A program made the position numbers and the translations under genes. From assembly GCA_027943335.1 (NCBI GenBank), contig BSBK01003560.1, positions 871,001 to 935,000 of the forward strand: a DNA stretch of 64,000 nt, in the 5' to 3' direction. Source of the stretch: Chamaecyparis obtusa. Lineage: Eukaryota; Streptophyta; Pinopsida; Cupressales; Cupressaceae. A model generated the notes under the pieces. That model saw nothing but the letters and a program-made list of their open reading frames with translations, had not been told where the DNA came from and did not search any database. The first letter of the stretch is position 1. Each line of letters starts with the position of its first letter. Positions 1 through 11,900 of this stretch are shown here, in pieces.

Positions 1-2807
1 CTAATCAACCATTTGATTTAAAAATGTGAGAACGAAAGAAATTAATTAGGAAAAAATGAACAAGTGAAGTGGCTAGAAGAGAGCAGAAATTTTGGTAGAA
101 ACTTTCTAGGAAGATATTTCGAGGCATTAGAGGAGATGAAAAAGAAATACATTATACAAAATTTGGAGCACAAATTGGAAAAGCTAAAAGACGAATAGAA
201 GTGATATTGCAAAAGTAGAAGAGAAGTATCCTAAGTAAGAATCCTAATTAAGATCTTATTAAAGCTGATGCAAAGTTAAGGATACAAAGAATGGAAGATT
301 CAAGCCATGGGAACAAACATAAGGAGGCATACAAAGAAGCTTGCACAACCTTAATAAATCCTCAAGGAAAGAAACAACATTATAAAAGAAAAGAAATGTA
401 TAAGCAAAAGGAAGAAATTGAAAAGACAATTCCAAAGAAAAATAATTTGAGAACTAGTTTACAGAACCATAACCATATACTCTTCAATGGGTTCCAAGCC
501 TTAAATGAGACCAACGATCTTGACAACAGTGTTTAAGAGAAGCTACTAATTTTTTTTAATGTTTCCAGTGAGAATAATCAGAAGATAAGAGGACAATATC
601 TATAAGTAACGTTAATACTCAGGTGAACAATGTTAACACACCAAGCCAAGGACTTGCACCCCAAAACCTGCTTCTATTGGCAAATCTTTTAGTGCATATG
701 ATACCTTGTAAGGCTTACTCGGCTTACTCGTCTTACAATTATTGTAAAAGTGGGATAAACATGAAAACGCAAGACTTGTTTTCTTTTATTACATAAAAGA
801 GTACATCATACTAGCATTTTCCCTAATATGAAGATCAACAAATTAGGAGATTAGAACAGAAACAGCATTCCAACTTTCACTGGGGCAGTTAGCAAACCTA
901 TGAAGTCGCATGATACCAAAGAACCAACTAGGTGACTAGAAATTATATTATTCCAAAACCTACCAGAACTTAGCAAACCAGAATATAGCAAATAGATTAA
1001 CACAACTAAAATTCACTCATGGATGGATGAAGGAAACAACTTCAAGAGACTTTTGAGATGTATTGCAATTTGATTTTTCAATGCTCTCTTCCTGTGAAGC
1101 CATACAGAATGAAGCATACTAAGAGTAAAACACTAGTACACATGAGCTGAAGGATGTGATCCTGAAGTTAGATTCGCTTGTAAACGAATTGAGCTACTCC
1201 ATATAAAGGAGACTCAATTCTGGGTTATGCTTTTGTAGCTATTTCCTAAAGCAACAATTCTCATCATTAACATATCCTTGTCTAAGTAATTATATTTGCA
1301 CATATTTGAAGATAGCATTCAGAACCTAGTTGGTGATGTTGGCTTGTATAGGTAAATTGCAGTGGCTACAACTAGCATACTAAGATTGAATGAATAAAAA
1401 CCACTCTGATAGCCACACACACAATCACTACTGCCGAGTATAGATTTCATAGTCAAACAAAATCATGTTCACTGCCATACTAAAGAGTAGCAATTCTCTC
1501 AAATAACTTCCCACTCACCAGTATTATCTAATAGTCCAATAAATAATGTTTTTTTCTGAGTGATTTTGATTTGGTAATACACTTACTTTCTTCTGTAATT
1601 GCTTTCCAAAAAGACTATCTATTTTCCATTTGTTACTTTTTGGGGTTCCATTACAATAATATGCTATGCACAAAAGAAATTCTCTACCAATAAACAACCC
1701 TTAAATTATAATTGATGGTAATGGAGACACCCATGTAGCTCACTCACACGAGCTGCCATGCTAGAGGGTAGTAACAACAAACAAAAGTCTACCCATTCAC
1801 TTCAAATAAACACCTTAAAATTACAGCCTAAGTAACACTCGCATTCCCATAGCTCATTCACACGAGCTGCCATACTAGAGGGTAGTGACAACCACTAAAG
1901 GTCTACCCACTCACTTCAAATAAACACCTATAAAAACTACAGGCTAACACACACTCCCATAGGTTCTAATAACATGATACAATTACAACTTTAAAATTGC
2001 ATATCAATAGAAACACACACAATAAAATGAATGCACATGAAGAAAGATAAGAACAAAATATTCAATCACAAGAATAGTTTCTTATGTGATACAGTTCACA
2101 ATCATGTCTGACCATTTATTAATAATTTAATACCATTCAAACCCTTGATTTAATTGCATACATAGGTTCAAACAGTAAAACAATAACCCTTGGGCAATTA
2201 TTGACTTATGTAATTCAAATAAACATCAACCCCAACCACTGTGCCTGTAACTTTTCAACATGAAACCTAATTTACACAAATGCACCTCATTTTGTTCAAA
2301 AGTTGCCTAGAAAGCCTATAGACTACTTTATCCATTTATGGGATGTCTAATTGAGTGACCTTACAACTAATTTTCAAACAACTTTTGGTGACATTTTATT
2401 GATTAAAGTTTAAACATCAACATTTTTAGCAACTTTTGTGACCATTGACACAGCCTACACTCAAATAAACATTTCCCCACCAGATTTGCATTTTCTCCAC
2501 CAGTCCTGCTTTATTAAAATGAGCTTCAATATTATTCAACAGTAATCTATAATTCAAGCCTATGGACCAATAGAATAATGGAGAAGTAATCATTTTGCAT
2601 AGTTGCTTGAATAATTTTGCAAATTACCATAGAATAATATTTCAAGACCTTTCTATTAATAAAATTGAAACATCAACATTTTATGTAACTTAAGAAGTCC
2701 TTAAAAAAATTATTTTATATAATCAGCATCATTAGAAAGAGGAAACTCCACAAATAGTTTTGACTGGCTCACCGTGTACTTTAAAAGAAATAAATGGAAA
2801 ATTGTAC
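1..2807 (-). other. DLH intron 6, left part
   Basis: This stretch is AT-rich non-coding DNA downstream of DLH exon 6. I searched the minus strand for the missing last exon (His-Gly-Trp motif and an Asp-Trp-Phe tail) and did not find it. A small plus-strand ORF at 291-536 is Lys-rich and not recognised. The only structure seen is the tandem repeat at 1725-1965. Confidence 0.5.
1725..1965. repeat. Tandem repeat, period about 114 bp, about two copies
   Basis: CACACGAGCTGCCAT is found at 1745 and again at 1859. Each is followed by CTAGAGGGTAGT, then TCTACCCA and TCACTTCAAATAAACACC. A third copy begins near 1950 and is truncated. The copies differ by scattered substitutions. Confidence 0.8.
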
Positions 2808-2908
2808 CTCTGATTTTTCAGATAAAATAACTTCAAATTGCTTTACAAGTTCAGGTGGTGAAATTCTGTCAATTTCAGCTCCCAATATTGCCAATGGGAC
2901 TTTAACCG
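2808..2908 (-). CDS. DLH gene exon 6 (last exon found)
   Basis: This exon has 101 nt. The acceptor is TTTGCACCAG and the donor GTACAA. It encodes VKVPLAILGAEIDRISPPEL and ends KSE in phase 0. Asp172 in AEID is the likely acid of the triad. The expected next segment, which in this family contains a His-Gly-Trp motif, was not found between here and position 1. Confidence 0.9.
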
Positions 2909-5900
2909 CTGGTGCAAACAAGAAAACGCTTATTTAAATATCCATCATCTGAAGTTAAGAATAGAAAGTAATTGCAAATGTAAATAATGCTAAATTTTAA
3001 AGTTAGAGAAACACTAAAAACGGCCATAAAATAAACTACCATATAACAGAACCCAAAAAACTTAAGTTACAACTGACATACAAGAAACTTTAAAATAATT
3101 TTTATATTCTCACCCTTAATATCATCAACAGTAACACGTGATGGATGCAATAATACTCCTGCTTTTAAAGCCTCCCCTTTTGCAAGCTCCACTACCACCT
3201 TGGCTGTAACAATACAGTAAAAGATTAAGATTTCACTGATAACTATGCTCAAGCCAAGATCTGCAACTTTTTTAATGCACTCAATTGCTTATTGCATTTA
3301 AAATTCTACTTCAGATTTCAACAAAAATACAATATACCCTGAAAATGGCATAGTCAGAGTTTGAAAATTAGTCTAGCTTTCAGGTGTATCATCAAAAATG
3401 GGGAAAAATAAACAAATTCTCACCTCCCCAGCAAAAGCCAGCTGCTCCGATACTGGTTATGCCCTTGCTCTTCAAAACCTCAATAATTTTTACAGAGTCC
3501 TCAAATCCTTTTTCCTAAAGCAGTGTATACAATACTAATCAACATCTTCTTCCAATACTTTGACATTGGCACAAAAAAGAAGTGATAATATTATATAATT
3601 CAAGGACCCAGTGCAACAATCAGATTTCCAACTAATCCACTTGACAGTTCAACTTTAAACAATGCCAACATGTTTCAAATGTTAAAATCTAACATTTCAT
3701 ATAAACTAACATCCATTAAGAAGCATTACCGGTGCATGATTCTTGATCCAATCCTGAATGTTACCCTGGTCTGGGACATACGGATCCCCATTGAAGTAGT
3801 CAGGAACAACCACAAAGTATCCAGCTTCTGCTACTTTATCAGCGAGCTTCCTATATCCATGTTCAAATAATGTTTAGAAATTAGAATGTTTCAAGAAGTC
3901 AAATGTCTTAGTCTTATTCCAGTTGAATCGTTATAAAACTTCACAAACCAGTCTTGCTTATACAGATAATACACTACAATATTCACTGCTTTCAGATATG
4001 AACAGACCACCAAGAACTATATGGTAATATGCTAATTTATTGTACTAAGGTTCCATATAGAAATTACAAGTTCTGCATGAACCTTGGAATGTTTTGTAGA
4101 TATGATGAAGGGTACTCCCCTTACTAACCCAAACACACACAGCACAATAGGGAAATAAACAGAAAATTGCAGGGACCGAACAATTGTAAGAATAGAAACA
4201 CTTGCTTTCTATTATCTTCAATGAAATGACATTACAATATACAAAAAAGTAACATGCCACAGCCACATGGGCATTTTCATTACAATAATATGCAAGACAG
4301 AGCCACAAACTACCCTTCTAGAACTGAACCCGAAACCCACCTTCATCCCTGTATATGTAGCACCAATAACTGCCTTAGAATATTCTAGAAAGTGAAACTT
4401 TCCCATTTTGGCGGCCAGCGGTTCAATTCCCTTTCTAAGTGATTTTTCTCTCCCTTTTTGTATCAAAATTGAGTCCTAATGGCACAACTTTCGAAACCCA
4501 TAACTTTTGAATCATCTACCTGATTTTCTATTATAAGCACTTTTCAGAAACCTCTCTAAGTGCTCTACAATTAAGAGAGCATGGCATAGTCCTAGACAAG
4601 TTTTGACCCCTTCTAAAGCCTCTAAGGCCTTCAAAATTGAGTTCAAAGTTTTCATACCACCCCGTCAAAACCGAAAATTCAATAACTTCAAAACCAGACT
4701 TGATCTTGCCACGAAACTTTATCGGCATGCTTATATATCCAAAATGAACCTCCAGGGAAGTAATTGGAACAATCTATGTTCAAACAAAAAACTTACTAAA
4801 TATACTAAACTTGCCAAAATAGCCCTCTTATGAAAAACTAGACAATATTTTTGGATGATGTAAGATTGCTCTTACACCCTGGATGCTCTTGCATCAAGAT
4901 ACATTAGCATATTTTATAATTTGATGTGTGATAACGTCCCGCAACATAAGATTGCAATCACATGGTAGAATAGAGCATAAACTTTCTTCAAATTTATAGC
5001 ATGAGGCAAAAGAAAACCATACTTGCAACAAGATCTTGATTCAGATTAAATGTCATACTCCTTGCAAATCCTAAAGCTCAATTTATTTATTTATTTTGTA
5101 TTATTTATGTGCCCACTTGAAAAAGGGCATCACATTTGAGGTGGCATTCCATGTCATGTGTTTATTGTTATGCATCATGTAAAAATATCTAATAGCACAT
5201 AAGATGTGTAAAAGTATCTATGAAATTGTAAGATATAAGAGATTCTATGGCCATGTAAGAGCATGTTAGAGGGAGCTACAAGGTGGAGAAGAAAAATCAT
5301 GACCAAACTATGATGTAAAATGGTACATCATAGAGCATCTTGCTAAAGGATGAATAAGTTAAGGTGAAATGCCCAAGCATCTTGCTAAAGGAGGAATAGT
5401 TTAAGTTGAAAAGCCCAAGTTGATTCCTTGACGCTCACAAGTTGGGTGTTGGAATTGACATTTAGCACATGGTATTTCTCCCATGGTTTTGTGAAACCAT
5501 TTGTTGTTTTGGTTTTGGGGTTGCTCTATGTATTGTATGCAAGTGATTTTGCATGTGGTTATGCTATTAAAATATCTCCAAACAAAGGAGTTGTGACACA
5601 TGAGAAGCCTATTTTGAAATTTTATTGTAACCACAAGTTGAATAGGATTAACACATTGAGACTCCTTTATTGTTGGGGTCTTTTTTTTAAACGATTTTAC
5701 CAAGGCATATACAGTTAAAACTATTTTTATGTGTTACATGTTATTGCATGGATGCTTTATCTAGTTTAAATTGTTGGATCTTAGTCCTTTAACATGTCTT
5801 TCCTCTAAAGATTAGTATGCGGAGCATTATATTGCATCTATCTTCTTTTTAGTGATATCAAAGTTTGGCCAGCTCTTCAATGGGATTAGTGAAAAGGATT

Positions 5901-8900
5901 TTTTGCAACTAGTCTTGGTTTGAATGGGAATCTTGAATGAGGGAGATTAGATTTCAAGTAAAATATGACAAGCACATCAAGGTTGGAGATAAACAAATGA
6001 AAATTCAATAGTAGAAATTTTGGGTTTTGAAAACTTAAAATTGAGGACCAGCTCATAGATTGAGATCTTTGGATTGTGGTTTCTAGAAACAAATTTGCAT
6101 CTGATAAGGATGAAAATGAGGAGGTGTTGGATCAGAAATCTAGAAGCCTAGTTAGGCTTTGTTGGTTGATCAATGATCTTGAATATAATAAAAGAAATTA
6201 ACACAACAAAGCTCTAGAAGAATTTTGGAGACTTGTTCCAACCTAAATCCTTAGGAAATAAGCTTTTTAGATGAAAGTTGCATTCTTTTAGGATGAGTGA
6301 TGGAGATATAGTTATATAATAGCTCCCAAAGAGATAAATTAATCTCAGCTCTAGATTTCCACCTCTTAATCCAACGCTCCATATTGAAACCCTAAAATGA
6401 GCGAATAGGCTCCTTGAAAACTCACACCCCCTTTTTTCTTTTTGTCACATGCTCTTTAAAATCACTTAAAGTAGATAAAAGGGGGACAACTTAAGTCCTT
6501 TCACTCAGAGTCACTTTAGTTGCCTAAAAAGACGTGCCTAACTTAAAATAACTTAAGTTCACTTAAAAATAACTCAAGTTCACTTAAGTTGCAGCAAAAG
6601 ACATGCACTCAACTTAAAATTAGAATATAGAACAAGCCAAGGACTTCATTTCTTACCCAATGATGCTCTACATCCTCTTCCTCTTGGGTAATTCAAGGAA
6701 AGGACAGACAACTCCATTAATTGTCTTGCTTTGAGTTGGGGACATTATAGTCCTCCCCACCCAAAGAATGCTTGTCCTCAAACATTTGAAGATTAGGATG
6801 TTTGAGTATCTCCTCTCCTTCCCATGTTGCATCCTCCAAAGACAAGTTTTTCCAGTTGATAAGATATTCAGAAATTACCTTGTTCCTCAACCTTTTCTCC
6901 CTTGTAGAATTGTTTCCGGTACAACTATCAATTTGCCCTCTTAATCCATTGGAGGCAACTCCGTAGAATGTGTCACATGCTGTCCAAGTACCTTTTTGAG
7001 GCATGACACATGGAATGCAGTGTGAATCTTGTTTGAAGATGGCAGCTCCAATTCATGTGCTACTTCACCAACTCTCTTAGTCACCTTGAAAAGGCCCATG
7101 AAACTTCGGTTTAAGCTTTTCCAGTCCACTCATTTCCAATGAGGATTGTCAATAAGGTTGAAGATACCAAAATACCATGTCTCCCATCTCAAAAGACTTC
7201 TCAACTCAATGGCGATCGGCATAATTCCTTTGTTGTTCCTGCGCAATCTGAAAATTATCCTTAAGTGCCTTAGGATATATTGGATATATTGATTCTCTTT
7301 GTCTGGTTCTTGTGAATGAACAAAAATTAATGAAGTCGTATCCCTATCTATCATCAAAAATACATTCATATGTGATGCCATTGCACCTATTTTCTCTTTA
7401 TGACTTCCAGTGCTATCTTCTTCAGTACAGAGGGTGTTATGTTTCTGATTACCTTTGTTGTTTTCTCCCACAGTCGCAAATATTGGACTTCTAGGATCAC
7501 CTATCTGTTTGGATAGTAGCCTGTTAGTTTGAGTGCATTGCCATTAGCATCCTCAATTTCAAACCATCCTGTTTTTCTCTCCAAATACACAGATTTATCC
7601 CTTTTGTGCAGCAGGTATTTGTGAAAAACAGTTTCATTGTATTGCATATCCCATGAGATTGATTTCTTTGAGACCTTCCCTACATGATTCCCTCCATTAT
7701 CTAGTTTATGAAGACATTTGCTCTCTCTTTAAATTTTTTAATTCCAATGAAGTTGCTGAAATCACATTACTAATTGGCGTCCTTGACTGTTTGAAATCTG
7801 CAATCCTCAATTTATGTCTTAGTTGAGGAGTTTCTTCCCTACTATTCACATAGACAATTTCCACTATAATTGAACAAATTATTTTGGTAACCTGAAGGTC
7901 AAATTCCAATATTGTATCATTAAGAAAACTTCACCCATGCAAACAACAAAGCTGAGAGGTTAGAAGTCTTCCTTCATGATAGTTATCAAGTTCTTTGTCA
8001 AATAATCTGCAAACCATGGCCCTACTTTTTTCTATCTAGATGCTATGGTCTTCTGAACCAAGCACCCAGTTAGCAAGATCATCAAATATATGGCAAATGA
8101 GTTAAGCTTGTTGTAAACAAACCAAAGCATAACTTCAGCACCCTTTCAACTAGGGCATACAGAAATACAATGTTTTTCACATTGATATATCTACATGGTG
8201 TTGTACACATGGATCTTAGTACAACAAGAACCACCCTCTGTCTCAGGTTGATATCTTCAAGGAACTTAATACATGTGAACCATGCAAACCAATAATTTTC
8301 AGCCTTTAGATTTAGCACTTCTGAATTCTTTCTCCTGTGCAAGGTTAAAATGGCTATAATTCTTAGCCAAATAGTAAAAACATATGCAATAAAAATCACC
8401 ATCTCTTCAAATTGAAAAGCTTTTATACAAGATGGATTGTTTCCCACAAGTCTAGAAGCACTTTGCACTACTATACTGGATACAAGCTTACCATTTACAT
8501 TCCTTGCATTTTCAAGAAGCTTGTAAATTGACACTAACAAGACTAAAGGTCTGAGTTTGACAACCATACATTCCAATATTGACCAGATAAAAATTCCAAA
8601 TTCCTGTCATGGTTTGATATTAGCAATAATGCAAAGTCATCACCAATGCTACTTACAAATTGTAGAAGTAAGTGAATGACAACCCAATGCTCGCTCGAGG
8701 ATTCAACTGCAACTTTAACCTCCATATCTAATCCTTAGCAATGATTCCCATAACTATATATCATTTTTCAAGCACATCTTGTTCTCTATACTGGTAATAT
8801 TCCCAACATAAGATTTCCACAAGCTCTCAAAGAAAATTCAGCAAGTATTTCATGTGGCAATCCTCTCCTAAGTTGTTCAAACCAAATCACTATAAAGGTA

Positions 8901-11900
8901 GGCCAACATTAAGGTATCAAAATAATCAGAATCATGGGCATCATTATTTGCAATCCACTCAAGATCTAGATTGATCTTGTTGAGGTCAATTGGTTGGTCT
9001 TACTCGACAATACCTAATATTTTCCATATAGAAATTATATTGGCAATTGAAAGTGAAACAAAAACAAAGATTACAATTTACAATTACAAGTATTTGAAAA
9101 CTAACATTGAGCTTTCTTAAACTTTAGGTAAAAGTTATGATGAGCTAACACCAAGTTATTTATCCATTGTTGTGTTATACAATTGTGTTTCTTGGAATGT
9201 ATGTGGTCAATAACACTCCAAGTGTGCTTGCAAGCGGATGAACTACATGGCTGACTCAAAGTGTACATCATCCATCAAAGATTTTTGGATTTCTGGCCAC
9301 AAAAATCCCACCATCGTGCTTAAAAACTCAAATTATTTTCAGATGATATCACATACGATCTACTGAAATCTTAACACCTTTAATTGGCATGTCTACAATT
9401 CAGAGAGACTGTCAAAAGCTTATGGAATCTGACTTGTTTGGAGGTATTCTTACTTTCCACAATAGCCATACCAAGATCAAAATCCCTTAGGGCCCGTTTG
9501 GAGGCTGGAATTGGACTGGAATTGGCATTATCTAATTCTGGATAATGTCAATTCCATGTTTGTGTCCATCCAAAAAATTAAAATTGGAATTTCGAAATTC
9601 CAATTTTGCCCCAAAATGGGCATTTGCATCTTCCACTCAAATAGGTGGAATTGGAATTTCGAATTCCAATTCCAATTTTTATAAAACCAAATTTAATATT
9701 TTGTGGGATCCGTGACTATAAGGATGTATATTATATTGCTATAAGGATGTATATATATACATGTGTGTATATATACACATGTGTGTATATACATACATGT
9801 GTGTATATACATATGTATAAATATACATACACGTGTATATATACACAAATGTGTGTATATGTAGATACACACATGTCCTATCTATACACTCCTTAGAATA
9901 GTAGGGCCACCGGGCAATTGTGCTAATGATTTCCAATTCAAAATGTCCAATTCCCAATCATTCACTAAGGGTGGGCTCCGAAAGCTTCAACACTTGCTTC
10001 GACGGGAGGGGCACTCGACCAGGGGCCCCAGCCCCCTACAATTCTATGGGAGTAGGGCTAGGATTAATTAACTTGCTAGAGTAGCCCTACAATTATATGG
10101 GGCGCCCCCTTTCAAATTATTGGTTGGGGAAGGGAATAATAGAAGAAAGGGCAGTGCATGCATGCAAAGGGCCCCCACTATTCTATGGAGGATGGGGCAT
10201 GCATGTGTAGTATAGAATCTGGTTGTGTGAACATGCAGGGGTGTTGGGGTGAAAATGAGGATTAGCCTAAGGGTGGGGGACTATTCGGGTGGGGGGTTAA
10301 GACACAAGCCCCGGGTGGGCAACTCAAATTCCTGGTGCAGTGGTGCTTAAGAGGGCCTCTACTATTCGCCATGGGGTTTCGGCAACTAAACTTAACCAAA
10401 CCAGCAACCAAATTCTATATGTAACATGTCCATCCCCAATAGGGTGGGGGGGGCTCGATAGGGCCGGGCATGTTACGTATAGAAGGGTGCCCCTTGGATA
10501 GGCAATAAGGGCCCCCCACTGCACCGGAACTACCTTAGAATGAGAGGGCCCCACCCCCAAGCCCTTCCTACTATTGTTGCAATAATAGAAGAATAGCCAA
10601 TAATTGTTTAATAGGGCAACCGCCTTAGAAATAATAGGGGTAGGGGCCCCATGAACACCCGCTAAACTCAATGGTTTCTTGGGGGCGAACTATATCTCCA
10701 ACTAGTTTCCGGGAACAACTATAGTAGTTCTGTAAGGGGGGCCCCGACTTATTATATTATTCCCCTACCCTGAGAATAGTAGGGCGACTAGTAGCTATAG
10801 TTGAGCCCCGACTGGTAGTCTTCCGGTAGATAACTATTCGCCAATAATCTGCGGCCGAGCCTGCCGAGCGAGCCCATAGAATAGTAGGGGGCTAGACTAA
10901 CAATTATAGTTGCTAGCCCCCCTCCACTCGAAAGTTGTGCCCCCCCAAAATAAAGAAGAGTTGCTAGCCCTTTAGAATAGTAGGGGGCTAGCCCTTTTTA
11001 TAGTAGGGGGAAGCCGGGGTATAGTGATGAACGGCTCACCCGCCCCTACTGGCCTAGCGAGCTGATTCCTCAAAATAGTAGGGCTCACAATTATATATAC
11101 ACATGTGTGTATATGTGTATACATGTGTGTATATACACACATGTGTGTATATATGTGTATGTATAGACACATGTGTGTATATATACACGTGTACATATAC
11201 ACACGTGTACATATACACGTGTGTATATATGCATGTGTGTATATATACACACGTGTATGTATACACACGTGTGTGTATACACACGTGTGTGTGTATATAC
11301 ACGTGTGCGTATATATAAACACATATGTGTGTATGTGTGTGTGTATATGTGTATATGTGTGTATATGTGTGTATGTGTGTGTATATACACACACACATGT
11401 ATATATACACACGTGTACATATACACACGTGTACATATACACATGTGTATATATACACGTGTATATATACATGTGTGTATATATACACACGTGTGTGTAT
11501 ATATACACGTGTGCGTATATATAAACACATGTGTGTGTATGTGTGTGTATATGTGTATATGTGTGTATATGTGTGTATGTGTGTGTATACACACGTGTGC
11601 ATGTGTGTGTATATACACGTGTGCATGTGTATAGATGTGTGTATATACACACATATACACACGTGTGTGTGTATATATACACACCATATTCAAAGAAATT
11701 AAAATAAAGAATTAAAATTCCTTATGCATCTTCTCAGTCATCTTCCGGGTGAACCAAACGGGTCGGCCCATATTCCAAAAATCATTTTCAGGATTTGTAT
11801 CTTCCAGAATTAAAGCATGTAGTTCCAGAATTGACTATATCCAGCATTTGATATTCCAGCACCCAAACGGGCCCTTACCTACTTGTTTATTGGAAACTCT

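Larger units (their letters stand above)
9490..11874. mobile_element. Non-autonomous PIF/Harbinger (Tourist-like) DNA transposon
   Basis: The left end begins GGGCCCGTTTGG and the right end finishes CCAAACGGGCCC. The terminal inverted repeats extend about 22 bp with two mismatches (GCTGGAAT follows on both sides). The element is flanked on both sides by TTA, the 3-bp target duplication typical of PIF/Harbinger and Tourist elements. No transposase is present. The interior consists of two blocks of alternating TG/CA/TA simple repeats around a GC-richer centre. At 2385 bp it is far longer than a typical Tourist MITE, chiefly because of the repeat arrays and the 1.1-kb centre. Confidence 0.85.

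Noticed and set aside
3920..3960. Minus-strand reading DWFVK that resembles the usual DLH C-terminus
   Set aside because: It lies upstream of exon 3, inside intron 2, lacks the preceding His-Gly-Trp region and splice sites, and is out of order for the gene.
4045..4466. Two minus-strand ORFs next to DLH exon 3
   Set aside because: They do not match the DLH family; the true preceding exon is the 22-nt exon at 28805-28826, which fits frame and sequence.
10972..11702. Overlapping ORFs of 125-236 codons on both strands
   Set aside because: They are translations of the alternating TG/CA/TA array (endless Tyr, Thr, His, Cys, Val, Ile) and appear in all frames; there is no gene evidence.
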